The notes below the pieces were generated by a model, which did no database searches, had not been told where the DNA came from, and saw only the letters and a program-made list of their open reading frames with translations. Source: Hyphococcus luteus (GTDB lineage Bacteria; Pseudomonadota; Alphaproteobacteria; Caulobacterales; Parvularculaceae). From it: 64,000 nucleotides of DNA. The stretch covers positions 1-64,000 of the forward strand of contig NZ_PJCH01000003.1 of assembly GCF_002943565.1 (NCBI RefSeq). The letters run 5' to 3'. Of this stretch, positions 18,192 through 28,332 are shown piece by piece (within the stretch, counting starts at the first letter, position 1; every line of letters starts with the position of its first letter). The position numbers were made by a program, and so were the translations under genes.

Positions 18192-19844
18192 CTATTCCGC
18201 AGGGGCGAGCGCCGGGGACGCGGCGAATTCTTTTTCGCGCACATCGCCTTTCGCCGTCCGCCAGAGATTGTAGGCCATGATCAGGGCGCCGGTGAGGAAC
18301 AACAGGCCGCCGCTCATGCGGATGATGTAATAGGGATGCATCGCCTCGACGGTTTCCACGAAGGAATATTCGAGGAAGCCGAACGCATCATAAGCGCGCC
18401 ACATCAAGCCTTGCATGATCCCCGAGACCCACATCGACGTGATGTAAAGGAGAATGCCGATGGTCGAGATCCAGAAATGCCACTCGACAAGCTGATTTGA
18501 ATAAAGGCTCTTGCGCTTCCACAGCCATGGCGTGAGGCAGTAGAGCGCGCCGAAGGAGATATAGCCGACCCAGCCGAGCGCGCCGGAGTGAACGTGGCCG
18601 ATGGTCCAGTCAGTATAGTGCGACAGCGAGTTCACGGCGCGCACGGACATCAACGGCCCTTCGAAGGTCGACATGCCGTAGAAGGCGACGGAAACGACCA
18701 TCATGCGGAGCACCGGATCGGTCCTGAGCTTATCCCAGGCGCCCGACAGGGTCATGAGGCCGTTGATCATGCCGCCCCAGGACGGCATCCACAGCATGAT
18801 CGAGAAGGTCATGCCGAGAGTCTGGGCCCATTCGGGCAGCGCCGTGTAGTGCAGATGGTGCGGCCCGGCCCAGATATAGATGAAGATCAGCGCCCAGAAG
18901 TGGATGATCGACAGCCGATAGGAATAGACCGGCCGGTCCGCCTGTTTCGGGATGAAATAATACATGATGGCGAGAAAGCCGGCGGTGAGGAAGAAGCCCA
19001 CCGCATTGTGCCCGTACCACCATTGGGTCAGCGCGTCCTGCACGCCCGCGAACAGCGAGTAACTCTTAACCCCGGTCAGCGACACCGGGATCGCAAGGTT
19101 GTTGACGATGTGCAGCATCGCAATGGTGACGATGAAAGCGAGATAGAACCAGTTCGCCACATAGATATGGGGTTCCTTGCGCTTCAGGATCGTGCCGAGA
19201 AAAACGAGGAGGTAAACCACCCAGACAAGGGTCAGCCAGAGATCGGCGTACCATTCCGGCTCGGCGTATTCGCGCGACTGGGTGACGCCCATGAGATAGC
19301 CGGTGGCCGCGATGACGATGAAAAGCTGATAGCCCCAGAAAACGAACCACGGCGCCAGCCCGCCCCAGAGCTTCGCGCGGGAGGTGCGCTGCACCACATA
19401 GAAAGACGTGGCGATCAGCACGTTGCCGCCGAAGGCGAAGATCACCGCCGAGGTGTGCAAGGGGCGCAGGCGCCCGAAATTCGTCCAGCCGAGTTCGGGG
19501 AAATAGAAAATATTCGGAAAGGCGAGCTGCGCGGCGATGACGACGCCGACAAGAAAACCGGCCAGCCCCCAGAAGACGGAAGCGAACACGCCCGCCTTGA
19601 CGACGCCGAACTCATAAGCGGTCGGATCCGCCTTCGCGCCGGAAGAGACATGGTGCACAAGCGCGAACCCGCCCCCCACAAAAGCGGCGGCGAAGATGAA
19701 GGCGTGCGCGCTCATCAACGGATCGGCGGCGCGCGCCGCAACGAAGAGCGCGAGCAAAAGCCCGACGCCCAATGCTGCGGCAATGAACGGAATATCCCCG
19801 CCGCCTGTCGTGGCGGTCGCAGTGCGGGGCGTGACTGAAGTCAT
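18192..19844 (-). CDS. ccoN: cbb3 oxidase catalytic subunit I CcoN
   Basis: A 550-residue haem-copper oxidase subunit with about fourteen membrane helices. Conserved His-bearing segments are visible, including [15 protein letters not shown], the [15 protein letters not shown] segment (CuB ligand and cross-linked Tyr region), [12 protein letters not shown], and [18 protein letters not shown]. CcoN reduces oxygen with high affinity and pumps protons under microaerobic conditions. It is the first gene of ccoNOQP, with a perfect FNR-type box 57-70 bases upstream of its ATG. Confidence 0.97.
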   Translation of the reverse strand: MTSVTPRTATATTGGGDIPFIAAALGVGLLLALFVAARAADPLMSAHAFIFAAAFVGGGFALVHHVSSGAKADPTAYEFGVVKAGVFASVFWGLAGFLVGVVIAAQLAFPNIFYFPELGWTNFGRLRPLHTSAVIFAFGGNVLIATSFYVVQRTSRAKLWGGLAPWFVFWGYQLFIVIAATGYLMGVTQSREYAEPEWYADLWLTLVWVVYLLVFLGTILKRKEPHIYVANWFYLAFIVTIAMLHIVNNLAIPVSLTGVKSYSLFAGVQDALTQWWYGHNAVGFFLTAGFLAIMYYFIPKQADRPVYSYRLSIIHFWALIFIYIWAGPHHLHYTALPEWAQTLGMTFSIMLWMPSWGGMINGLMTLSGAWDKLRTDPVLRMMVVSVAFYGMSTFEGPLMSVRAVNSLSHYTDWTIGHVHSGALGWVGYISFGALYCLTPWLWKRKSLYSNQLVEWHFWISTIGILLYITSMWVSGIMQGLMWRAYDAFGFLEYSFVETVEAMHPYYIIRMSGGLLFLTGALIMAYNLWRTAKGDVREKEFAASPALAPAE

Positions 19845-20229
19845 GGCTGGCCTCTCGTTTCAATCATTGCTCGCTTTTGGCGAAGCCCGGTCAATGTTGC
19901 TTGATGTGGATCAATACCAGGCCACAAAGAGATGCAATGACGTGTTTGTCGCAGGCGAAACTGAACTTAACTGGCGTGACGTCCCATATCGCAATTCGGC
20001 TCTTATTCATAGGCGCGGGCGCGGCTGTCGCCCTCGCCCCGGCGGCGCCATACGCCGCGCCCCGGGAGGCGCAGACGCTTTATCCGGTGTGTGCTTTTGG
20101 GACAGTGATTCTCATGGCGTTTCCGGGCGGAGAAGAAGAAGAGCCCGCTGATCGCCCCGCCGCCGCCTGCCACGCCGTCCGTCTCGGCGAGCGCCCGCGC
20201 CTTATTCGCACCCATCAGAAAAAGCCTGA
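19845..20229. other. Intergenic region between ccoN and the FNR gene
   Basis: These 385 bases hold the ccoN promoter with its FNR-type box (19901-19914) and the downstream end of the FNR gene. A possible small secreted protein is read on the plus strand from 19976 and listed separately at low confidence. No RNA gene was recognised. Confidence 0.6.
19901..19914 (-). promoter_or_regulatory. Perfect FNR/FixK-type box before ccoNOQP
   Basis: TTGATGTGGATCAA fits TTGAT-N4-ATCAA at all ten defined positions. Its centre is about 63 bases before the ccoN ATG, a spacing compatible with a class II activator site at -41.5 and a short leader. FNR or FixK control of ccoNOQP by such a box is well established in alphaproteobacteria. 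Confidence 0.9.
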
Positions 20230-20284
20230 TCAGATGCGGTCGGGCCCGGCGGCGATGATGACTTCATGGCGGGTCAGATCGTAA
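19976..20284 (+). CDS. Possible small secreted protein
   Basis: From a GTG at 19976 the frame encodes about 102 residues. A signal-peptide-like start (HIAIRLLFIGAGAAVALAP, then alanines) precedes a short region containing two Cys, an acidic GGEEEE stretch and a CHA motif. It resembles in general style the small Cys-containing secreted proteins of other alphaproteobacteria, but I cannot name a family. The ribosome-binding site is weak and the 3' end overlaps the FNR gene by 55 bases on the opposite strand. It would share the ccoN promoter region divergently. It may be a chance frame. Confidence 0.3.
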   Translation: MTSHIAIRLLFIGAGAAVALAPAAPYAAPREAQTLYPVCAFGTVILMAFPGGEEEEPADRPAAACHAVRLGERPRLIRTHQKKPDQMRSGPAAMMTSWRVRS

Positions 20285-20934
20285 AGCCGTCCGTCCCGCT
20301 TCAGCGCCGTCAGCGTGCGGCTCAAGGTCTCGAGGCGAAGCCCGAGATAGTCGGCGATGTCCTGGCGCGGCATGGGCAGGGGCACGCGGCGCTTGCCCGG
20401 CCCGGCGTCGGCGCCGACCGCCCTGTCGACGAGATAGATGAAGCTGATCACCCGCTCTTCCGCCGTCTTCTTGCCAAGCAGCACAATGTGGTCCTGGGCC
20501 TTGTGATATTCGGTCTGGCCGCGCGCGATCAGCCGGTCTTTCACGCCCGGCGCGTCCGCCGCGACGTCTTCGAGAAATTTGTGCGGAAAGAAACAGACCG
20601 TGCTCTGTTCCAGCGCTTCGGCCGTATAGGCGTTCGATCCGGTGGCGCGCACGCCGGCGAAATCGCCTGGAAACAGAAAACCGGTCACCTGCCGGCGCCC
20701 GTCCTCCAGAATTTTCGAAAGCCGGAAGCTGCCGTCCACGACCACGTAAAGCGAATCATTGGGCTCGCCTTCGGCCATGATCGCCTTTCCCCGGTCCACA
20801 TGACGGCGGGCCATGGTCTTTTCGACCTGAGCGAATTCGCGGGGGCCGAGATCGGCGCAAATGGAATGTTCGCGCACGGCGCACAGATCGCAGGATTGGG
20901 GCCGCGTCGGCGCTGTGCACGCTTTTTCCGCCAT
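20230..20934 (-). CDS. fnrL: FNR/FixK-type oxygen-responsive regulator
   Basis: A Crp/Fnr family activator of 234 residues from the ATG at 20934; the longer frame to 20976 would need a TTG start. Near the N terminus it carries CDLCAVREHSIC, a CX2CX7C arrangement. A further Cys lies about 96 residues from the last Cys of this run to the CFFPHKF segment's Cys; this could be the fourth ligand of an oxygen-labile 4Fe-4S cluster, as in FNR. The cyclic-nucleotide-like beta roll follows, then a helix-turn-helix with the ETLSR recognition motif that reads TTGAT half-sites. Five matching boxes lie nearby. The symbol fnrL is by analogy. Confidence 0.88.
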   Translation of the reverse strand: MAEKACTAPTRPQSCDLCAVREHSICADLGPREFAQVEKTMARRHVDRGKAIMAEGEPNDSLYVVVDGSFRLSKILEDGRRQVTGFLFPGDFAGVRATGSNAYTAEALEQSTVCFFPHKFLEDVAADAPGVKDRLIARGQTEYHKAQDHIVLLGKKTAEERVISFIYLVDRAVGADAGPGKRRVPLPMPRQDIADYLGLRLETLSRTLTALKRDGRLYDLTRHEVIIAAGPDRI

Positions 20935-21005
20935 TTCGAATCGCCTCGCTCGCTCTCGCCTGAAGTGTAATGGCAAGAGCCCGCCCTGACCAGCCTTCGC
21001 ACGCC

Positions 21006-22361
21006 CTAAATGGCGCGCGCAAGGCTTACTGAAGGCTTCGATTTATGAGGAAATTCATAAGGATCAAGCGCCATGGCGACGCAGCGGGACAGCGGGCGCG
21101 CCTCCGCCTCAATGAGGACGATATTGCCGCCCCAGGAGATCAGCCCGTCCGCCTCCAGCATATCCAGACGCGCGCAGATTTCGACCGCCTCGCCGGGCGC
21201 CACCGCCGCCAGAACCGGGGCGATATTCGCTGAGCCCTTGCACAGGAGATCCTGTATAACCCCCGCAATGGCGATCTCCGTCGCGGTCAGCTCGATCCCG
21301 CGGGCGACCGGCAGGCGGCCCGCAGCGATATCGTCATAATAGCCGGTAAGGCTCTTTTCGTTCTGAACGTGGAGACCGTTGACGCTGGAAATCGCCGAGG
21401 CGCCAAAGCCCAGCGTCGTTACGGCAAGGTCGTCGGTGAACCCTTGAAAATTCCGGCGCAGGCGCCCTTCCCGGTCGGCCACGGCGAGCGGATTGTCGGG
21501 TTTGGCGTAATGGTCGAAACCGATCCGGCGATACCCGGCCGCGATCAGCATTTCATCGGCGAGCTCTGCAAGATCGACGCGCAGATCGGCGCCGGGCAAG
21601 CTTTCCGAATCGATCAGCCGTTGGCGCGGCAGCGCCGAAGGCAGATGCGCATAGCCGAAGACCGCCACCCGGTCCGGCGCCAGTGCGAGCGTTTTTTCAA
21701 GGCTTTCTTTAAACGCGCCAAGCGTTTGTTTCGGCAGGCCGTATAAAAGGTCGAAAGAAATATCGTTAACCCCTGCCCGGCGCATCTCGCCCACCGCGCT
21801 TTCGATCATGTCGAAGCTCTGGACGCGATTAATGGCGAGTTGAACCTCGTGATCGAAATCCTGAACGCCGAGGCTCATGCGTTCGAAACCGAGATCGGCC
21901 AGGCGATTGATGTCGTCGTCCCGGATCAGGCGCGGGTCGAGCTCAATGGCGAGGCGCGCATCGTCCGTCAGCCCGAATTCCAGCTCGATCGCCTGCAGGA
22001 TGTCAGCGATTTCATCGACCAGAAGATAGTTCGGCGTGCCGCCGCCGAAATGCACGCTGCGCGGGCGCCCCGCCCCGGCGAGCCGGCCGCCGACAAGGCT
22101 GATCTCCTTGGCGAGCGCGCTTACATAGCGAAGCGCGCGGCTATAATCGTTCTCCACACGCATATTGCAGCCGCAATACCAGCATAGCTTTTTGCAGAAC
22201 GGCACATGCACATAAAGCGACAATGGTTCGTAAAGCTCGACCGCCGAAAGCCGGTCGGCGTAATCCTCGCGCGACACAGAACTGTCGAAATGCAGCGCAG
22301 ACGGATAACTCGTATAACGGGGGGCGCGAGCGGCCAGGTATTTTCGCCATTCAGGTTTCAT
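21006..22361 (-). CDS. hemN: Oxygen-independent coproporphyrinogen III oxidase HemN
   Basis: A 451-residue radical SAM enzyme converting coproporphyrinogen III to protoporphyrinogen IX without oxygen, in haem synthesis. The cluster motif CKKLCWYCGC (CX3CX2C with the extra Cys) follows the YVHVPF segment, and VHFGGGTPNYL is the typical SAM-binding strand. Length matches bacterial HemN. I chose ATG 22361 (MKPEWRKYLAARAPRYTSYP); an upstream TTG is less likely. An FNR-type box lies about 41 bases upstream. Co-location with cbb3 oxidase matches the extra haem demand under low oxygen. Confidence 0.95.
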   Translation of the reverse strand: MKPEWRKYLAARAPRYTSYPSALHFDSSVSREDYADRLSAVELYEPLSLYVHVPFCKKLCWYCGCNMRVENDYSRALRYVSALAKEISLVGGRLAGAGRPRSVHFGGGTPNYLLVDEIADILQAIELEFGLTDDARLAIELDPRLIRDDDINRLADLGFERMSLGVQDFDHEVQLAINRVQSFDMIESAVGEMRRAGVNDISFDLLYGLPKQTLGAFKESLEKTLALAPDRVAVFGYAHLPSALPRQRLIDSESLPGADLRVDLAELADEMLIAAGYRRIGFDHYAKPDNPLAVADREGRLRRNFQGFTDDLAVTTLGFGASAISSVNGLHVQNEKSLTGYYDDIAAGRLPVARGIELTATEIAIAGVIQDLLCKGSANIAPVLAAVAPGEAVEICARLDMLEADGLISWGGNIVLIEAEARPLSRCVAMALDPYEFPHKSKPSVSLARAI

Positions 22362-22395
22362 AAGGCGCAATCTGCCTGAGCCGCAGCGCCGGATT

Positions 22396-22409
22396 CTGAC
22401 TTAAATCAA
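22396..22409 (-). promoter_or_regulatory. FNR-type box before hemN
   Basis: CTGACTTAAATCAA keeps the full ATCAA half and matches the other half at three of five positions. Its centre is about 41 bases before the hemN ATG. hemN control by FNR-type proteins is common in this class. The divergent ompW gene has its own box 60 bases away. Confidence 0.6.
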
Positions 22410-22468
22410 AAGCGCGGTCGCGAAGGTGGGTGTTTTTTTCTCAAAAAGTCTCTTTCCCGTCCGTTCCC

Positions 22469-22482
22469 ATGACCTGGATCAA
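22469..22482 (+). promoter_or_regulatory. FNR-type box before ompW
   Basis: ATGACCTGGATCAA carries the complete ATCAA half-site and three of five matches in the other half. The centre is about 70 bases before the ompW ATG. OmpW genes are oxygen-regulated in several proteobacteria, which supports the assignment. Confidence 0.6.
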
Positions 22483-22545
22483 ATTTCGCAGCCGCAACAG
22501 GCGTAGGCGCATGGTCATCAGATCAAACACGAAAGGGGAAGCGTC

Positions 22546-23199
22546 ATGCTTCGTTTTTGCTCCGCCGCCGCCATCGCCGCCAGTCTTCTCGCCGCCGCTC
22601 CGGCGCAAGCCGAGCAGGGAGACTTGCTGGTCCGTTTGCGCGGCATCGTCGTCGCGCCGACCGAGAACACTTCGGATGTCATGCCGGGGTTTCCGGGCGG
22701 ATCCGTCAACGTTGAAAACGCTGTCGTTCCGGAGCTCGACTTCACTTATTTTCTCACGAACAATATCGGCGCCGAGTTGATCCTCGCGACGAGCCCGCAT
22801 GACCTGCAAGGCACGGGAACGCTTTCCGGCCTCGGCAAGGTCGGCGACGTGATGGCGCTGCCGCCGACCCTCACCCTGCAATATCACTTCAACCCGGAAG
22901 GCAAAATCCGTCCCTATGCCGGCGTCGGCGTCAACTGGACGATCTTCTATTCCGAAGACGCAAGCGACTCGCTCGTCAACGCCATCGGACCGACAAACCT
23001 GTCGCTCGATGACAGCGTTGGCGTCGCCTATCAGGTTGGCCTCGACTATGCCCTCAATGACAGGTGGTTCGTGAACTTCGATGTGAAATACATCCAGATC
23101 GACACCACTGCGACGCTGAACACAGGCGGCGCCATCAATACGGTCGATGTGGACCTCGACCCGATTGTCGCCGGCGTCGGCATAGGGATGCGCTTTTAA
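22546..23199 (+). CDS. ompW: OmpW family outer membrane protein
   Basis: A 217-residue beta-barrel protein with a clear signal peptide (MLRFCSAAAIAASLLAAAPAQA, cleavage near residue 22). The OmpW hallmarks are alternating hydrophobic strands, the TLTLQYHFNPEGKIRPYAGVGVNWTIFY segment in the middle, and a terminal GIGMRF with C-terminal Phe for Bam recognition. It forms a small eight-stranded channel for hydrophobic compounds. AAGGGGAAG just before the ATG is a good ribosome-binding site. It is divergent from hemN and preceded by an FNR-type box. Confidence 0.93.
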   Translation: MLRFCSAAAIAASLLAAAPAQAEQGDLLVRLRGIVVAPTENTSDVMPGFPGGSVNVENAVVPELDFTYFLTNNIGAELILATSPHDLQGTGTLSGLGKVGDVMALPPTLTLQYHFNPEGKIRPYAGVGVNWTIFYSEDASDSLVNAIGPTNLSLDDSVGVAYQVGLDYALNDRWFVNFDVKYIQIDTTATLNTGGAINTVDVDLDPIVAGVGIGMRF

Positions 23200-23282
23200 G
23201 GTTCCTCCCCCAGCCTGCGTGAGGCTTGCGGCTTTATCGGTTGCGGGCTTCATGCAGGCAAATCCCACCGGGAGCGCAGCGT

Positions 23283-23296
23283 TTGATCAGAGTCAA
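23283..23296 (+). promoter_or_regulatory. Near-perfect FNR-type box before ligAB
   Basis: TTGATCAGAGTCAA matches nine of the ten defined positions of TTGAT-N4-ATCAA. Its centre is about 64 bases before the ligA ATG, nearly the same spacing as the ccoN box. Confidence 0.7.
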
Positions 23297-23353
23297 ATTC
23301 TGAAGGACCGGGAGACATAGCCTTGAAGGCGAAAAAGGACGGGAGACACGATC

Positions 23354-23707
23354 ATGCACGCTGAAAAACATGCAATTCCCGGGACGACGCCATTTGACGG
23401 CGACATGGCCCGGCGCGGTTATGAACTCAACGCCATGTGCTATTCGTTCAATGACGCGGAAAATCGCAAAGCGTTTCTGGAGGACGAAGACGCCTACTGC
23501 GACAAATTCAATCTCACCGAGGAACAGCGCCGCGCGGTCGCCGCGCGCGACGTGCTCGCCATGATCGCAGCAGGGGGAAACATTTATTATCTCGCTAAAC
23601 TCGCCGGCATTTTCGGCCTGTCGGTGCAGGATCTCGGCGCCCAGCAGACGGGCATGAGCGTGGACGACTTCAAGGCGAAGCTGCTCGCGGAAGGCATGGA
23701 GGCATAA
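23354..23707 (+). CDS. ligA: LigA-like extradiol dioxygenase alpha subunit
   Basis: A 117-residue all-helical protein of the protocatechuate 4,5-dioxygenase alpha-chain family. Typical segments are IPGTTPFDGDMARRGYELNAMCYSF near the start and the GGNIYYLAKLAGIFGLS helix that caps the active site of the beta chain. It ends two bases before ligB, so the two are co-translated. The substrate may be protocatechuate, gallate or a related catechol acid. No other ring-cleavage pathway gene is in the window. Confidence 0.88.
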   Translation: MHAEKHAIPGTTPFDGDMARRGYELNAMCYSFNDAENRKAFLEDEDAYCDKFNLTEEQRRAVAARDVLAMIAAGGNIYYLAKLAGIFGLSVQDLGAQQTGMSVDDFKAKLLAEGMEA

Positions 23708-23708
23708 A

Positions 23709-24548
23709 ATGGCGGAGATTCTCGGCGGCGTTTTCACGAGCCACGTTCCGGCAATCGGCGGCGCGATCGCCAAAGGCCTTCAAAAGGACGATTATTGGCG
23801 TCCCTTCTTCGACGGCTTTCCGGCCATCAGCGAATGGCTGTCGGAGAAAAAGCCCGACATCGCAGTCGTTTTTTACAACGATCACGGCCTCAATTTCTTT
23901 CTCGACAAGATGCCGACCTTCGCCGTCGGCGCGGCGCCGCAATATGATAACGCCGATGAAGGCTGGGGCCTGCCGGTTTGCCATTCCCTGAAAGGCGCGC
24001 CGGAATTTTCATGGCATTTGATCGAACATCTCGTCGGCGCCGATTTCGACATCACCACCTGCCAGAAAATGCTCGTCGACCACGCGGTCATGGTGCCGTT
24101 CCAGTTGCTCTGGCCTGACGCGAAAGAATGGCCGGTGCGGGTCGTGCCGATTGCGATCAACACGGTGCAGCATCCCCTGCCCAGCCCGAGCCGCTGTCTG
24201 GCGCTGGGACACGCCGTCCATGACGCCATCGAAGAATGGGAAGGCGACGAGCGCGTCGTCGTCGTTGGCACGGGCGGCCTCTCCCACCAGCTCGACGGCG
24301 AACGCGCCGGCTTTTTGAACAAGGACTACGACAAGTTCTGTCTCGACAGTCTCGGCCCTTCGCCCGAAGCGCTAATCAAGGACACCTCGCTCGACATTAT
24401 CGAGAAGGCGGGCAGTCAGGGGATTGAGATCCTCAACTGGATCGCCGCGCGCGGCGCCGTCGGCGGGCGCGTCGTCGAGAAAAGCCGGAACTATCATATT
24501 CCGATCAGTAACACGGCGGCGGCGTCGCTGCTTCTTGAACGCGTTTAG
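23709..24548 (+). CDS. ligB: LigB-like extradiol dioxygenase catalytic subunit
   Basis: A 279-residue class III extradiol dioxygenase beta chain. The expected Fe(II) ligands are visible: His in SHVPAIG near residue 12, His in YNDHG near residue 58, and Glu in SQGIEILNW. The catalytic-base His is in GGLSHQL. It cleaves an aromatic ring next to the hydroxyls with molecular oxygen. It pairs with ligA just upstream and converges on a MarR gene 11 bases away. The substrate cannot be fixed. Confidence 0.9.
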   Translation: MAEILGGVFTSHVPAIGGAIAKGLQKDDYWRPFFDGFPAISEWLSEKKPDIAVVFYNDHGLNFFLDKMPTFAVGAAPQYDNADEGWGLPVCHSLKGAPEFSWHLIEHLVGADFDITTCQKMLVDHAVMVPFQLLWPDAKEWPVRVVPIAINTVQHPLPSPSRCLALGHAVHDAIEEWEGDERVVVVGTGGLSHQLDGERAGFLNKDYDKFCLDSLGPSPEALIKDTSLDIIEKAGSQGIEILNWIAARGAVGGRVVEKSRNYHIPISNTAAASLLLERV

Positions 24549-24559
24549 ACAAACGCGCC

Positions 24560-25042
24560 TTACTTGGCGGGATCGTTGATCGCGCCGACATCGAGGACCG
24601 GCGCCGCATCGAGTTCTTCCGCATCGAGAAGCGCAACAGTGCGTTCGAGGGCTGCAACCAGGAAAGCCTGCTCCCAGTCTTCGAGCTTGCCGAAGCCGCG
24701 TTCGAAGCGCTGCTGCAAAAGGCTCGGCGCGTTTTCAAGCGTCGCCGCGCCTTTTGACGTCAGAACGACGCTGACCCGGCGCCGGTCCTTCTCATCGGAT
24801 TTGCGTTCCACGAGATTGCGGTTTTCGAGCTTGTCGATCAGCGCCGTCACGGTCGCCTGACTGAGCGAGACGTCTTTCGCCAGCGCGCTCGGCGCGGCGG
24901 CGCCGGATTTCGCGAGAATTTCCATCAGGATTAATTGCGACGGCGTCAGGCCGCATTGTTTGGCCAAGGCGCGCGAACTGATTTCCGTCGCGCGCAGGAT
25001 CTGCCGCAAGGAGATCAGGGCTTGGTCCAACCGACTCGTCAT
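24560..25042 (-). CDS. MarR family regulator
   Basis: A 160-residue winged-helix regulator with helix-turn-helix ALAKDVSLSQATVTALIDKLENRNLVER and wing DEKDRRRVSVVLTSKG, typical of MarR. It sits 47 bases downstream of the BCCT transporter on the same strand, so it could be co-transcribed with it, and it converges with ligB. MarR proteins control both aromatic catabolism and, as EctR, compatible-solute genes. Its N-terminal pattern (ILRATEISSRALAKQCGLTPSQL) reminds me of EctR-type regulators, but this is a weak inference. Confidence 0.88.
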   Translation of the reverse strand: MTSRLDQALISLRQILRATEISSRALAKQCGLTPSQLILMEILAKSGAAAPSALAKDVSLSQATVTALIDKLENRNLVERKSDEKDRRRVSVVLTSKGAATLENAPSLLQQRFERGFGKLEDWEQAFLVAALERTVALLDAEELDAAPVLDVGAINDPAK

Positions 25043-25089
25043 GGGTCAAATCTCAGAAGCGCCCAGGCTCAAAGGGCTACAGCCGGCGC

Positions 25090-26694
<1,605 letters not shown>

Positions 26695-27044
26695 GCGCGG
26701 CGCTCCGTCAATAAAGTCATGCCCTCGGCGATCATCAATGCGCCGGTTAAATCCTTGCTCACGGAAAATCCCCTCGGAGGTTGGCGCCGGCGCGATAGGG
26801 GCGCCTGCGCTCGGGCGCAAGAAGGCGAAGACGCTTCGTAAGCGCCCTGACGCAGCTCGCTCGGGCCCGGATGATGGTGACGCAAGGGTTATAATGATTA
26901 TTTAGAAGAACGAAACATGCGGCGGCCGCCAAATCTCGAAGGCGTCTGTAAGCTATTGTTATTACTGAAAAATACCAAAAACCAAATTTGCACGCCGGGT
27001 TCGGCCGGAGCATTGCTTCGATTTTCCGTCGGTCTTCGGGGAAA
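26695..27044. other. Intergenic region before the BCCT gene
   Basis: These 350 bases lie between the BCCT start and the 3' end of the tRNA. They must hold the BCCT promoter; an AT-rich patch near 26895-26990 is the likeliest place. No gene, terminator or known RNA was recognised. Confidence 0.5.
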
Positions 27045-27121
27045 TGGTAGCGGGGGCGAGACTTGAACTCGCGACCTCAGGGTTATGAATCCTGCGCTCT
27101 CACCAACTGAGCTACCCCGCC
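27045..27121 (-). tRNA. tRNA-Met (CAT), elongator type
   Basis: A 77-nt tRNA cloverleaf on the minus strand. The acceptor GGCGGGG pairs with CCCCGCT (one G-T pair), and the D stem GCTC/GAGC and T arm (GTTCAAGTC) are normal. The loop TTCATAA gives anticodon CAT, and the 3' CCA is encoded. The acceptor sequence fits elongator Met rather than initiator or lysidine-modified Ile, though Ile2 cannot be fully excluded. The last anticodon-stem pair is an A-C mismatch. Confidence 0.92.
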
Positions 27122-27210
27122 CCATGGGCGCCGGCCGGAGCGGCTTGCCGTCCGCCGGGAGCGGAGGTCTATAGCGGGGCCGGCGGGGCCCCGCAAGGCC
27201 AAATTGCCGG

Positions 27211-28326
27211 TTAACGCCCCATCCCGGAAATCATCGCCGCGGCGCGCTCGGCGACGGCGAGCGCGGTCGTCAGACCCGGCGATTCGAAACCGTAAAGGCC
27301 GAGATAGAAAGGAACGCCGTGAATGGCCGGGTCGGAAAACAGGAAATCCCCCTCCTCTCCCGGTCCTTTCAGCTTCGGGCGGATGCCGGCGTATCCGGGC
27401 TGGAGTTTTTCCGCCTCGATATCCGGCCAGAACTTGCGCGCCGCCGCAGCGAAAGCGTCGCGGCGGCTTTCGTCCACCGAATAGTCCGTATTCGTATCAA
27501 TAAACGAAATGTCGGGGCCGAGCTTGCCCTGCCCGCCGAGATCGCGGGTATAATGAACGCCCTGGCTGTCGGGCTGCGGCAAGGGGTAGATCAGCCGCTC
27601 GAAGGGCGCCTTGCCGGCATAGGTGAAATACTGGCCCTTGCCGTATTTCAGATGCGGGACCGTTTCATCCGGCACGCCCTTAATCGAGCGCGCGACCCGA
27701 TCGGACCACAGCCCCGCGCAATTGACGACGGTTCTCGCTTTCAAGGTCACGGGATCGGCGCCGCCGACATCGAGTTCGATCCCATCGCCCAGAACGCGTC
27801 CGCCCGTCGCCGGCGAGGACAACGTCAGCGCGCCGCCGGAATCCTCGACGTCGCCGAGAAGCGCCAGCATCAGCCCGTGACTGTCGACAATGCCGGATGA
27901 CGGCGACAGGATCGCGCCATAACAGGCGATCCCCGGCTCCAGCGCCTTCGCTTCTTTCGCCCCGATAATGTTCAGATCGTCGACGCCGTTCTTTTCGGCT
28001 TTCGCTTTTAAAAGGGCGAGTTTGTGCGCGTCGTCGGCGTTTGTGGCGACCAGCAGCTTGCCGCAGCGGGCGTGGTTGACATTGTGCGCCTCACAGAAAG
28101 CGTAAAGCATGTCGCGGCCCTTGACCGCGAGCGAGGCTCTGACGCCGCCGGGCTTGTACTGGATCCCGGCGTGAATGACTTCGGAATTGCGCGAGGAGGT
28201 CTCCTCGCCGAAGGCGGCGTTCTTTTCGAGGATGAAAACCTCGCGCCCGGCCTTTGCAAGCGCGCGCCCGACCGCGAGGCCGATGACGCCCGCCCCGATG
28301 ACGACAACGTCAACGGTTTCGGCCAT
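27211..28326 (-). CDS. LhgO-like FAD-dependent oxidoreductase
   Basis: A 371-residue flavoprotein of the DAO/L-2-hydroxyglutarate dehydrogenase group. It begins with a dinucleotide fold (VVVIGAGVIGLAVGRALAKAG). It then has the ETSSRNSEVIHAGIQY motif seen in LhgO-type enzymes, where the His is near the flavin, and a C-terminal GFESPGLTTALAVAERAA FAD-contact segment. It likely oxidises a 2-hydroxy acid and feeds electrons to quinone. It is followed six bases upstream on the same strand by the YkgJ gene. The exact substrate is inferred. Confidence 0.85.
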   Translation of the reverse strand: MAETVDVVVIGAGVIGLAVGRALAKAGREVFILEKNAAFGEETSSRNSEVIHAGIQYKPGGVRASLAVKGRDMLYAFCEAHNVNHARCGKLLVATNADDAHKLALLKAKAEKNGVDDLNIIGAKEAKALEPGIACYGAILSPSSGIVDSHGLMLALLGDVEDSGGALTLSSPATGGRVLGDGIELDVGGADPVTLKARTVVNCAGLWSDRVARSIKGVPDETVPHLKYGKGQYFTYAGKAPFERLIYPLPQPDSQGVHYTRDLGGQGKLGPDISFIDTNTDYSVDESRRDAFAAAARKFWPDIEAEKLQPGYAGIRPKLKGPGEEGDFLFSDPAIHGVPFYLGLYGFESPGLTTALAVAERAAAMISGMGR

Positions 28327-28332
28327 AAGCGC

